Virus record (IMG/VR): IMGVR_UViG_3300020051_000873
Coordinates: 1 to 31,786 of that record
DNA: 31,786 nt
Source of the DNA: a virus
Strand: one strand, 5' to 3'
Shown here in pieces: positions 1 through 6,897 of the stretch. A program made the translations under genes and the position numbers. The notes below the pieces were generated by a model that ran no database searches, was not told the origin of the DNA, and worked only from the letters and a program-made list of their open reading frames with translations. Each line of letters starts with the position of its first letter. The first letter of the stretch is position 1.

Positions 1-82
1 TAAGTCTTGACCATGTAACATTTAGGGCCGCAACTTGCTCATAAAAGGTATCTACTAGTTCTTCAACATTTGGATCTTTCAT
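1..82 (-). CDS. Partial gene downstream of the transporter, cut by the window edge
   Basis: Only the first 27 codons are present. They start at an ATG at 82, about 47 nt after the transporter stop, behind a GGAGAAG-like ribosome site. The visible peptide is acidic and helical in character (starts MKDPNVEELVDTFYEQ). I do not recognise the family. Same direction as the modification operon, so probably its next member or the first gene after it. The mirror copy at 31705-31786 is cut at the same base. Confidence 0.6.
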   Translation of the reverse strand, partial: MKDPNVEELVDTFYEQVAALNVTWSRL

Positions 83-100
83 TTTCTTCTCCAGTTATTG

Positions 101-125
101 GGGGAGGCATTACACCTCCCCTTTT
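101..125 (+). terminator. GC-rich hairpin followed by TTTT, oriented against the operon
   Basis: A 7-bp perfect stem (GGGGAGG pairing with CCTCCCC) with a 7-nt loop lies between the transporter gene and the edge gene. On the + strand it is followed by TTTT (122-125), the form of an intrinsic terminator. The neighbouring genes run on the - strand, where the hairpin is preceded by AAAA and not followed by a T-run. As seen, it would stop antisense transcripts better than the operon itself. Confidence 0.55.
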
Positions 126-129
126 AACA

Positions 130-885
130 TTAGGCCTTTTTCTTAGGTGCCCGCTTTTTAGCAGGAGCCTTTTTAGGCGCCGGTTTAATTACAACAGGTG
201 ATGTTGTATTAGGATCTGTTGGAGTGTCATCTCCTACAGTAGAGTCCAATTGGTTTTGGATGTATTTCAAAAGAATACCATAAGCAGGAAGGAACACAAT
301 AAGTCCTACCACAATCTTAGTAAGTGTATTATTTTGAGCAACAATATCCCAATTAGCACCAATCCAAGTTAGTTTGCCTTCTGCGTCAGTTGCGCCGGCA
401 AATGCCACATAGAAGAAAGTATATGTGTCAATAATGTTGGCCGCAATAGTTGAAATTGCTGGAGCCGCCCACCATGCTTGTGTGTAACGCTCTCTGATAT
501 GCTGGAATACATATACATCAAGCATTGTACCAACAGCATAAGCAGTACCACTGGCAAAACCTACTCTATAGGCATGTTCATCACCTAGTGCTAGTAGCAC
601 AAGTACTGATGCGATAATAGCAGGAATAACAGCCATTGCCACAACGGCTCTACCTGCCTCTTTACCAACCATACGAACTGTAAGGTCAGTTGCTACCACT
701 ACGATCGGAAACGTAAATGCAGCCGCCGCAAGTGGAAACTCGCCAAACAATGGCAAGTCGGCACCCGGAAATAAATTAAACCGGATTGTTACCAAGTAAT
801 TACTTACTGCAATTACAAGGGTGTGTAGGATTACTAGTTTAGTAACTAGAGCTCTATCTACACCTTCTAGTAGTTTTGAGAACAT
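130..885 (-). CDS. yhhQ: YhhQ/VUT-family queuosine-precursor transporter
   Basis: This is an integral membrane protein of 251 aa. It matches the VUT/YhhQ family, whose E. coli member imports preQ0/preQ1. Recognisable family segments are SNYLV (28-32), TFPIVVVATDLTVR (58-71), YAVGTMLDVYVF (116-127), WWAAPAISTIAANIIDT (138-154) and VFLPAYGILL (197-206). About six membrane spans are expected. The tail after residue 230 is rich in Lys, Ala and Pro and is longer than usual. I chose the ATG at 885 because AAGGAGGAG lies just before it; an ATG at 903 overlaps folE and lacks such a site. It sits last in the deazaguanine operon, where it would bring in precursor made by the host or environment. Confidence 0.9.
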   Translation of the reverse strand: MFSKLLEGVDRALVTKLVILHTLVIAVSNYLVTIRFNLFPGADLPLFGEFPLAAAAFTFPIVVVATDLTVRMVGKEAGRAVVAMAVIPAIIASVLVLLALGDEHAYRVGFASGTAYAVGTMLDVYVFQHIRERYTQAWWAAPAISTIAANIIDTYTFFYVAFAGATDAEGKLTWIGANWDIVAQNNTLTKIVVGLIVFLPAYGILLKYIQNQLDSTVGDDTPTDPNTTSPVVIKPAPKKAPAKKRAPKKKA

Positions 886-895
886 TGTCTCCTCC

Positions 896-1570
896 TTATT
901 CATGTCCCTTCATACTCATACAAATGTTATAAAACTCTTGTTTGAGATGAGGGTCTGTTTCAAAAGCACCACGCATAATTGCGGTAGTCATATCGCTTTC
1001 ATGTTCTTTAACACCACGATGTGTCATACAGTGATGCTCTGCTTTAACTACAACCGCTACGTTTGGAGTTTTAGCATACTTTACTAACTCTTCCGCAATC
1101 TGTGTAGTCATCTCTTCCTGAATTTGTGGCCTTTCGGCAATGTGATGAATTATACGATTAAATTTACTTAATCCAATAACTTCATCTTCAGGAAATATCC
1201 CTACCCATGCTTTACCCACAATGTTTTGAAAGTGGTGAGCACAAGTACTACGGATACTGATAGGGCCTGTAGCATACAGGCTCTTATATCCCATATTTGG
1301 GAAACTTGTTACCTTGGGAGTTGGTACATAACGCCCGCCAAATGTTTCGTTTACAAACATCTTGGCTACACGTTTTGCCGTCTCCTGTGTGTTATGATCA
1401 TTTTCTGTGTCAATAACTAGAGCACGAAGTACACGTTCCATTTCTTTCTCAACTTCAGCCTGAAGTTTTGGAAGTTCTCTTGGCTCAATAAATTCACTGA
1501 TGTTATCGTTACAATTAAATTTTGCGCCTGCGTCTACAATGCGCTGTCTAATTTTATCACTGGTTTTCAT
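896..1570 (-). CDS. folE: GTP cyclohydrolase I
   Basis: This 224-aa enzyme converts GTP to 7,8-dihydroneopterin triphosphate, the first step toward folate and toward 7-deazaguanines. The length and key residues match the E. coli enzyme closely. Zinc ligands C110, H113 and C181 lie in STCAHHF and HHCMTHRG, with H112 and H179 also kept. The gene follows the glycosyltransferase by 3 nt and is followed by the transporter. Together with the QueD-like and DpdA-like genes, its job here is most likely precursor supply for DNA base modification. The one mismatch between the two inverted-repeat copies falls here (position 1169) and is silent (Leu TTA here, TTG in the right copy). Confidence 0.97.
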   Translation of the reverse strand: MKTSDKIRQRIVDAGAKFNCNDNISEFIEPRELPKLQAEVEKEMERVLRALVIDTENDHNTQETAKRVAKMFVNETFGGRYVPTPKVTSFPNMGYKSLYATGPISIRSTCAHHFQNIVGKAWVGIFPEDEVIGLSKFNRIIHHIAERPQIQEEMTTQIAEELVKYAKTPNVAVVVKAEHHCMTHRGVKEHESDMTTAIMRGAFETDPHLKQEFYNICMSMKGHE

Positions 1571-1573
1571 GTG

Positions 1574-2644
1574 TCAGTCACCTATCCCTAATAGTTTGTT
1601 ATACATAATATCAGCATTAAGATAATCTCTAATAAGAATCTCTTGTTGCTGTTTAACAGCATCAGCATAACTATCAAAGTTATCTAACTTATCAGTTATG
1701 AATGCTTTTACCTTTTCCTTGTTCGCTTCATAAGCCTTATAGGAAGTTGTCCACTCACTTGGATATTTGAACTCTGGCAGATACATTTCACTGTAACTAC
1801 ACCTGTCAGGTACGATAGGAATGGCGCCAGTAAGCACTGCCTCCATTACACTAATACCCAAGTTTTCGTGTAAAGCACAACTAAAAATTGCCTTACTTTG
1901 ACCCATTGTAGCATAATAACTGCTTTTGTCAAGATTCATTTTTTGTGTAATAATCATGTCAAAGTCATTGTTTAGGTCTTCAGCAATTTCAGGTTGCTTG
2001 TCTGCGTTGTAACGATGTGGCCACATAACACTACGATCTTTAGTAGTATTCTGATATTGTGTTAGTTGATCAACAATAAGTTCATGTGGTTGCCCGCTAC
2101 GGATTGCCTTGTAATCAAAATTATGATCCATTTTGAGATTGCTCTGGAAAATTTTGATATGGTTATTGCTAGCATAGTAGTTATAGTCACTAGCATAGTA
2201 CCAACTTTTTTCTGCCGCCCAAGGCCAGGGTTTACTCATTTTGTATCCAAGAATGTCACTTGGATCATATGCGCCGGCATGCCAAATACTGTGTATTTCC
2301 ACAGGAATACCCAGCAAGTCACTCATGTATTTGATGGGAGTAATAATAAAGTTCCAGGCATCAGTTACTAAAAACTTATCGCCTGATTTAATTTTACCAT
2401 TGCTGAACAGTTTACTTACTTCCACTGCCTGGCTTGCTTTGTAAACATTAGTAGCACCAAAGTCTAGAAAGGCACCTTCAGTTCTCTGTTCTGGAGCAAA
2501 ATCTTCTCCGTCGATTGTAACTACTGTGTAATCAAGATTGTGTTCAGCAATTTTACGTTCCAGCATGACTGGAATATTTTCATACCATTGCTTGGTGTAT
2601 CTTTGATCAATAGGTTCGATAGGGATAATATAAATTGTATTCAT
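1574..2644 (-). CDS. GT-B glycosyltransferase in the deazaguanine operon
   Basis: A 356-aa protein with features of a GT-B fold. The C-terminal half holds the classical donor-site pattern: E260 in ALHENLGIS, then E268 in VMEAVLTGAIPIVPD, spaced E-x7-E as in GT4-type enzymes. The N-terminal half (1-200) would be the acceptor domain and is rich in Tyr and Trp. The start overlaps the stop of the upstream fusion gene (TAATG), so the two are probably translated together. The acceptor cannot be read from sequence. Its place between nucleotidyltransferase-cupin and folE suggests that a sugar may be attached to a modified base or another phage product; that is inference. Confidence 0.8.
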   Translation of the reverse strand: MNTIYIIPIEPIDQRYTKQWYENIPVMLERKIAEHNLDYTVVTIDGEDFAPEQRTEGAFLDFGATNVYKASQAVEVSKLFSNGKIKSGDKFLVTDAWNFIITPIKYMSDLLGIPVEIHSIWHAGAYDPSDILGYKMSKPWPWAAEKSWYYASDYNYYASNNHIKIFQSNLKMDHNFDYKAIRSGQPHELIVDQLTQYQNTTKDRSVMWPHRYNADKQPEIAEDLNNDFDMIITQKMNLDKSSYYATMGQSKAIFSCALHENLGISVMEAVLTGAIPIVPDRCSYSEMYLPEFKYPSEWTTSYKAYEANKEKVKAFITDKLDNFDSYADAVKQQQEILIRDYLNADIMYNKLLGIGD

Positions 2645-3417
2645 TAATCTCGTCTCTCAATATCGTCTTCAGTTAATTGTTCTCCCATCCAAACCTCAAT
2701 AACATTGGCGGCTGTATCGCCTACATTATATGCTTTATGCCAGGTAAACACAGGAATGTCAATACTATCACCACTGTGATATGTTTTGCTTTCTTTGTCA
2801 CCGTTTGGATATTCTAAATCCATTCTGATACTACCATGAACAACATGCCAGTGTTCACTACGCTCAAAATGTCGTTGATCGCTCAATGCTTTACCAGCAT
2901 CAAACTCTAACTCTTTAACTTGCCAACGCCCGTTTTTGTCCAGTACTGTATATCTTCCCCAAGCACGTTCAGTTGTGGGTTTATCCCACTGCTTGAGTAT
3001 CCAACTACTGCTATTCTTTTTGTCTTCCCCACCGACTCCAAACACAAATTTTACTTTGGGGTTGCCATCGTATACTTCCATTTCAGGAGTGGTTGTGTTT
3101 GTTCTATCGCCACCATTGGCAAAGATGATTTTGTCGTTAGGAGATGTTGTTGACATTGTTTTAAAAATAGCACCGCAAGCACTATCGTCAGTATCGTCAA
3201 AACTGATAACTTTGTCAACACAACTGAGTTCGTCAATGATACTAATGCGTTCTTGAAAAGGCATGAAAGGCTGACCCTTTTTACGAGTCAGCCAATCATC
3301 ACTGTTCAATCCAACCCATAGTTCGTCACCCAGTAACTTTGCCGCTTTGAAATAAGCAACATGTCCACTGTGTAGCGGATCAAATCCGCCTGTAACTAAA
3401 ACTATAGTGCGATCCAT
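2644..3417 (-). CDS. Nucleotidyltransferase fused to a C-terminal cupin
   Basis: 257 aa with two domains. Residues 1-140 are a cytidylyltransferase-like domain: GGFDPLHSGHV (10-20) carries the HxGH motif (H16, H19), followed by GLNSDDWLTRKKG and FQER, as in RfaE/TagD-type enzymes that activate sugar phosphates or polyols. Residues 148-257 resemble the cupin domain of type II phosphomannose isomerases: ERAWGRYTVLD, a metal site around H183, E188 and H189, then WHKAYN (H227) and a GEQLTEDDIERRD end. The substrate is unknown. Overlapping stop/start junctions on both sides (TAATG) tie it to the flanking genes. A supply of an activated sugar for the neighbouring glycosyltransferase is the natural guess. 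Confidence 0.85.
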   Translation of the reverse strand: MDRTIVLVTGGFDPLHSGHVAYFKAAKLLGDELWVGLNSDDWLTRKKGQPFMPFQERISIIDELSCVDKVISFDDTDDSACGAIFKTMSTTSPNDKIIFANGGDRTNTTTPEMEVYDGNPKVKFVFGVGGEDKKNSSSWILKQWDKPTTERAWGRYTVLDKNGRWQVKELEFDAGKALSDQRHFERSEHWHVVHGSIRMDLEYPNGDKESKTYHSGDSIDIPVFTWHKAYNVGDTAANVIEVWMGEQLTEDDIERRD

Positions 3418-3728
3418 TAGGCGGCTTCCGCTCTGTCACGAAAATGAACTAACCGTCCAACATGGATCTTTAGTTTCTTAGGACTACGATCCTTTTGAAT
3501 ACGAATAACAATATCAAAAGTTACTGCGTTATCCTTATCAGTAGCAGTAATTTCATACTCGCGAATCCTATGGGCGTTCCTGAGATCACCAAGGAAAGCA
3601 TTGAATAGTCGAACTACTTCGTTCGTACTGTTTTGGTTATACATATAGCCATCATATGGCTCGATAATTTTTAGGAGATCGTACTTGATATCCTGAAGTG
3701 TGTAAATGCCGCCAATAAAAACTGACAT
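3417..3728 (-). CDS. Conserved small protein of unknown function
   Basis: This 103-aa protein is not one I recognise with confidence. It is soluble, with alternating strands in its second half (EYEITATDKDNAVTFDIVI) and a basic stretch (KDRSPKKLKIHVGRL). That half has a loose resemblance to the C-terminal domain of phage tail sheath proteins, but the match is weak and the protein is far too short to be a sheath. It lies between the QueD-like gene and the nucleotidyltransferase-cupin, overlapping the latter by TAATG. The operon position hints at a link with the modification pathway. Confidence 0.75.
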   Translation of the reverse strand: MSVFIGGIYTLQDIKYDLLKIIEPYDGYMYNQNSTNEVVRLFNAFLGDLRNAHRIREYEITATDKDNAVTFDIVIRIQKDRSPKKLKIHVGRLVHFRDRAEAA

Positions 3729-3732
3729 AATT

Positions 3733-4125
3733 TTATTCCTCTATTGGATTAAAAGTTAATGTGGCACCGTTCTCGTTATCCTCTGCCACTGTAATTGTAA
3801 TTGAACGGTTAGGATACTTTGCGTGAATGACTTGTGCTAGTTCTTCAGCAATCATTTCACATGATCTATGGTTAAGTTCCAGAGTCTTTTCAGCATATAG
3901 TTTTTCTAGCCAACGTTTGAACTGAATAAATTCAATGTCTCTATCATCATGGAACACATCAATTGCTACACGAAAGTGAAAAATGTGTCTGTGTGCTACG
4001 CCTAAAAAGGACACATCATATTCATCACCAGTAGCCAGCGCAGGATCATCCTTCGCGGCTGGGTACAAGTGAATGCCTTCTTTCTGGAATGTTACCCAGA
4101 TTTGGCGTTGTGCTACTTCAAGCAT
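3733..4125 (-). CDS. queD: QueD-like 6-pyruvoyl/6-carboxytetrahydropterin synthase homologue
   Basis: 130 aa, the length of a T-fold tetrahydropterin synthase subunit. QueD turns dihydroneopterin triphosphate (the FolE product) into 6-carboxytetrahydropterin. Visible signatures are H19 (EGIHLYPAA), the HRHIFHF cluster (45-51) and DDRDIEF (60-66), then NHRSCEMIAEEL (85-96) and VAEDNENGA near the end. These fit the divergent phage branch of the family rather than the bacterial CxxxHGH form: the usual catalytic Cys just before the His pair is absent and a conserved Cys sits at 89. Activity is therefore less certain than family membership. The start overlaps the preceding stop (TAATG). Confidence 0.8.
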   Translation of the reverse strand: MLEVAQRQIWVTFQKEGIHLYPAAKDDPALATGDEYDVSFLGVAHRHIFHFRVAIDVFHDDRDIEFIQFKRWLEKLYAEKTLELNHRSCEMIAEELAQVIHAKYPNRSITITVAEDNENGATLTFNPIEE

Positions 4126-4328
4126 TATTTGTCCTCAGTTTGTGTTCTTAAAAGTTTAAGAATTTCCCAAAGTTTCCAGTCAATTGCTTCAGCATATTTC
4201 ATCAGTTGCTCTTTTTCTTCTGCTGAAAAAGTTCCGCTTCCGGTGGTTGCTGGTGCTTCGACTGATGATTCAGTATCCTCTGCCACAGTTGTTACCTCGT
4301 CATCAATTAGTCTTACCTTTTTTACCAT
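4125..4328 (-). CDS. Small acidic protein of unknown function
   Basis: A 67-aa protein I do not recognise. The first half is low-complexity, rich in Thr, Glu and Ala, and probably disordered. The second half (residues 35-67, from SAEEKEQLMKYAEA to the end) looks like one amphipathic helix with two Trp-containing turns. A clear AAGGAG site precedes the ATG, and its stop overlaps the start of the QueD-like gene, so it is a real translated member of the operon. It may serve as a small partner or adaptor. Confidence 0.7.
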   Translation of the reverse strand: MVKKVRLIDDEVTTVAEDTESSVEAPATTGSGTFSAEEKEQLMKYAEAIDWKLWEILKLLRTQTEDK

Positions 4329-4332
4329 TGTA

Positions 4333-4530
4333 TTACTCCTTAGTAAGTTTTGTTATTTCTTCAGAAATGGTTTCAATTTCTCGTTTAATGGCCAACTTTT
4401 CCTTTTTCAGTTGATTAATGTCTAAATCATCTTCATATGCTTTATACATTATTTTTATCTGACTGTCAAGTTCTTTGTGCTTATTTTCCAGTTGTGTTTT
4501 GTGTGCTTCCAGTTTTTTAACACTTGCCAT
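4333..4530 (-). CDS. DUF465/YdcH-like coiled-coil protein
   Basis: A 65-aa protein, almost entirely charged helix. The pattern HKELDSQI (18-25) followed by LKKEKLAIKREIETI (41-55) is typical of the DUF465 (YdcH) family. This family is common in alphaproteobacteria, has no known biochemical role, and forms short antiparallel coiled coils. A strong AAGGAGG site lies 7-8 nt before the ATG. It is transcribed with the DpdA-like gene upstream. Its presence is one of the better hints that the host lineage is alphaproteobacterial. Confidence 0.8.
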   Translation of the reverse strand: MASVKKLEAHKTQLENKHKELDSQIKIMYKAYEDDLDINQLKKEKLAIKREIETISEEITKLTKE

Positions 4531-4541
4531 TAAATACCTCC

Positions 4542-6044
4542 TTAATTAAGTGCTTCGAGAAACGCTTCTGCCTCCTCGGCTTGATCATCTGTAAATTCAC
4601 CATCAAAATCATTCTCTGGCTCCTCTACTTCAAATAAGTTGTTAAACGACGCATTGCTTGATTTAATACTCTTTGATCCATTAAAGTTAGCCAACATTTG
4701 TTCTGCGTCATCTAACATTGTGTATGGAGTCTCGCTTTTAAACAGTTCATCAATAAAGTTTACTAGATACAATACGTTTCTTGGAACCCATGCGTCGAAC
4801 TGATCCTCTTTACTACCATTTTTAACTCTACGCCACTGACGATAGTCAGGTTGATAAAGTTTAGTGGCACTATCTGTTAGTGCGTTAGCACGTTGTACAC
4901 TTTCAATATGTTGGTAGACATTGTGCGCCATTAACAAGAAGTAGGATAAACTATCCCAACTTGTTTTACCTTCTTTGCCAATCTTGTTGACCATACCAGG
5001 AGCATACCAACAAATATCTCCCATTGTAAGCCTATCAGCAATAGGACTACTCCAGGGGAATGGCAAATTAGTTTGTGAAAGTTTTTTACTATCAACAGCA
5101 CTGTCCATCACATAACCAAAACGATCGTTTCGGTGTACATGTTGTGTGTACATCTGTCCTTTGGCTGTCGCAATAAACGGACTAGCACAGTCAAACGTTA
5201 CTTCCATATTTGGATTTACATGCTCACGCAACGCACGTTTGATAGCAGTATAGGCTACACTCCACTCAAGTCTACTAATACCCAAGTAGTGTAGCAAGTC
5301 TCGTTTACCTTGTTCAAGTTGCTTATCATCACGCATCTTGATTAGTGTACGCAACACAATGTTAATGTCGTTTTTAGTGCTACCACCAAAAGCAAATCCA
5401 TCTAGGTCATGTTGCTTCATATTCTCGTACCAGTACTCAGCCTCGTTCCAGTTACGCCCTTGCATAACATTTAGATACTTTGTCTGATGCTTACGATTTT
5501 TAATAAACCACCGTACATTAAAGTCGGTATAATCCAAACACTCATTAAAGTTACTGATACCAGTTCGTTCTCTGAATGTAGGTTCTGCCGCCAGTGTAGG
5601 AATATCAAGTATCATACTGTAATCAGCGGTGTGTTCTAACCAGTTGAGAATTGTATGTCTCAAACTGTCATCAGTTTTAAAGTTTTTCCAGTCACACTGG
5701 ATAACACCTTTAATAATCTGAAAACCACCACTATCACCAAGCACAAAACTGGTGTTTCGGTCTCTGCCTTGTACCATGTTATCATGTACAAGAGCTTTGT
5801 TTGTATCTAACTGAGCATGGCCAGCACTATACAAACTCCATTTGTAATTGTAGTATGCGTCTGGTTTTAGGAAGTCACAGCCGTCTAGACCATCTTCAAA
5901 TCCAGCAGGAATACGTTCAGGAGGAAAAAAGGCATCGCCCTGTTCTCTGTATTTGCTGATTGTACGATCGTAAAAACTGCTGATGCTTGGTAAAAATACC
6001 GCATAGTCTCTATTACGTTCTGTTAAGTTAATTTTATTAGCCAA
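4542..6044 (-). CDS. dpdA: DpdA-like tRNA-guanine transglycosylase homologue (DNA 7-deazaguanine insertion)
   Basis: This 500-aa protein has the TGT barrel signatures. DSGGFQ (104-109) carries the first catalytic Asp; GFAFGGS (216-222) matches the substrate-loop Gly-Gly region; FDCASP (284-289) matches the nucleophile-Asp motif FDCVMP of bacterial TGT. The C-terminal CxCxxC zinc site of tRNA enzymes is not evident; LLMAHNVYQH keeps only the helix with His and Asn. Phage DpdA proteins swap guanine in DNA for a 7-deazaguanine, and the FolE, QueD-like and YhhQ genes next door fit that role much better than tRNA editing. The start is a TTG three bases after the clamp stop; no ATG or GTG is available nearby. 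The last 50 residues are very acidic. Confidence 0.88.
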   Translation of the reverse strand: MANKINLTERNRDYAVFLPSISSFYDRTISKYREQGDAFFPPERIPAGFEDGLDGCDFLKPDAYYNYKWSLYSAGHAQLDTNKALVHDNMVQGRDRNTSFVLGDSGGFQIIKGVIQCDWKNFKTDDSLRHTILNWLEHTADYSMILDIPTLAAEPTFRERTGISNFNECLDYTDFNVRWFIKNRKHQTKYLNVMQGRNWNEAEYWYENMKQHDLDGFAFGGSTKNDINIVLRTLIKMRDDKQLEQGKRDLLHYLGISRLEWSVAYTAIKRALREHVNPNMEVTFDCASPFIATAKGQMYTQHVHRNDRFGYVMDSAVDSKKLSQTNLPFPWSSPIADRLTMGDICWYAPGMVNKIGKEGKTSWDSLSYFLLMAHNVYQHIESVQRANALTDSATKLYQPDYRQWRRVKNGSKEDQFDAWVPRNVLYLVNFIDELFKSETPYTMLDDAEQMLANFNGSKSIKSSNASFNNLFEVEEPENDFDGEFTDDQAEEAEAFLEALN

Positions 6045-6047
6045 GGT

Positions 6048-6800
6048 TTACACCGTCATTGCTGGGAGGATATAATCATATTTACCAAGTCCAGTATCAA
6101 TACTGATCTGCAAAGCACCTCGCTTTGAAATCTGCATCACACACTGTCCTGACATACCAAGTTTAAGAATTGCCAATACTTGTCCCAATGGCCAAGCATA
6201 GCCTTCGTTAAGTTCACCTTCTACATTTGTAGCAAATGTTCGCTTACCTGTAAATGATCCGTCAGCGGCACCTACTGTAACAATAAGATTACCGTTGTCT
6301 GTCTTAACAGTAAAGTTAGGCTCAATGCCACCATAAATGCCAGCAATAGCCTGTAGTTCTGCTACTTTTGCCTTTGTAGGTTCAAATGTAACGTCCCATT
6401 CAGTACCTTTAAACTTTACAGTTTGTAGGTTTTGCTCAATAATCTCTTTACTCATAAAACGATATTGATCTGTGTTATTATCTTTATCTTTAAATAACAA
6501 ATGATCCGGTGTGCTTACACCATTACGTTCGCGAGCTACAACTTCTACAGTTGCATCATCTTCTTTGTAGTTTGCTAGGCTCGTTACACCTGCTAGAAAA
6601 CCAAGATTACCTAATCCAAATTCACCCTTAAATTCAGGCAATGCATTATGTAATGTTGCTTTAACAATGACTGTTCTTTCAGTATCCATTGCGTCCAGTG
6701 AAGTTTCGTTGTCTGAACCTGTAATTTTTACAGCATTAATAAATCCAAGACCTGCTGTCATCTTAACGATATCTTGAATTACATCTTTAGTTGCACTCAT
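6048..6800 (-). CDS. 45: Sliding clamp (gp45-like), left allele
   Basis: A 250-aa protein resembling the T4 gp45 DNA polymerase processivity clamp. The core pattern FGLGNLGFLAGV and the following strand/turn (TPDHLLFKDKD with a Tyr-Arg strand) match gp45's layout. In T4 the clamp also activates late transcription from TATAAATA promoters, which fits the late boxes elsewhere in the window. An AAGGAG site lies 7-8 nt before the ATG, behind a sigma70-like promoter. Compared with the right copy, about 21 residues differ, all within the first 147; the rest is identical. The inverted-repeat boundary (6260/6261) falls inside this gene. Fairly sure of the family, less of detailed function. Confidence 0.8.
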   Translation of the reverse strand: MSATKDVIQDIVKMTAGLGFINAVKITGSDNETSLDAMDTERTVIVKATLHNALPEFKGEFGLGNLGFLAGVTSLANYKEDDATVEVVARERNGVSTPDHLLFKDKDNNTDQYRFMSKEIIEQNLQTVKFKGTEWDVTFEPTKAKVAELQAIAGIYGGIEPNFTVKTDNGNLIVTVGAADGSFTGKRTFATNVEGELNEGYAWPLGQVLAILKLGMSGQCVMQISKRGALQISIDTGLGKYDYILPAMTV

Positions 6801-6832
6801 GTAGAGTCTCCTTATGTTTCGAGTTATATATA

Positions 6833-6861
6833 ACTATATGATAATATTTAGAAAATGTCAA
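6833..6861 (-). promoter_or_regulatory. sigma70-type promoter for the clamp/modification operon
   Basis: On the - strand, TTGACA (6861-6856) is followed after exactly 17 nt by TATAGT (6838-6833), about 33 nt before the clamp ATG. Both hexamers and the spacing are kept in the diverged right arm (24925-24953). It should be read by the host sigma70 holoenzyme, making this an early operon. Confidence 0.85.
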
Positions 6862-6897
6862 GCATTTTTTTGCTCAAATGAGTTTAAAATGGCCGTT

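Larger units (their letters stand above)
1..6260 (+). repeat. Left copy of giant near-perfect inverted repeat
   Basis: This stretch is the reverse complement of 25527-31786, with position x pairing with 31787-x. It carries eleven genes: a partial gene at the edge, ten complete ones, and the end of the clamp gene. All encoded proteins match, and the bases matched in every segment I compared except one: T at 1169 against G at 30618 (C expected for pairing), which is silent in folE. The inner boundary is sharp: mismatches begin at 6261/25526, inside the clamp gene. I compared many but not all lines base by base. Confidence 0.95.

Noticed and set aside
1226-1420. Open frame on the + strand inside folE, of different length in the two repeats
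   Set aside because: It is a shadow of folE. Its length difference is only the result of the silent base change at 1169/30618, which was useful for finding that mismatch.
3417-3728. Tail sheath C-terminal domain
   Set aside because: Only a loose strand pattern; far too short and surrounded by metabolic genes.
6840-6865. T4 middle-promoter MotA box (AATGCTTGA) upstream of the left clamp gene
   Set aside because: The distance to the -10 is about 19 nt rather than the 12-13 expected, the right arm lacks the TGCTT core, and the overlapping TTGACA explains the conservation better.
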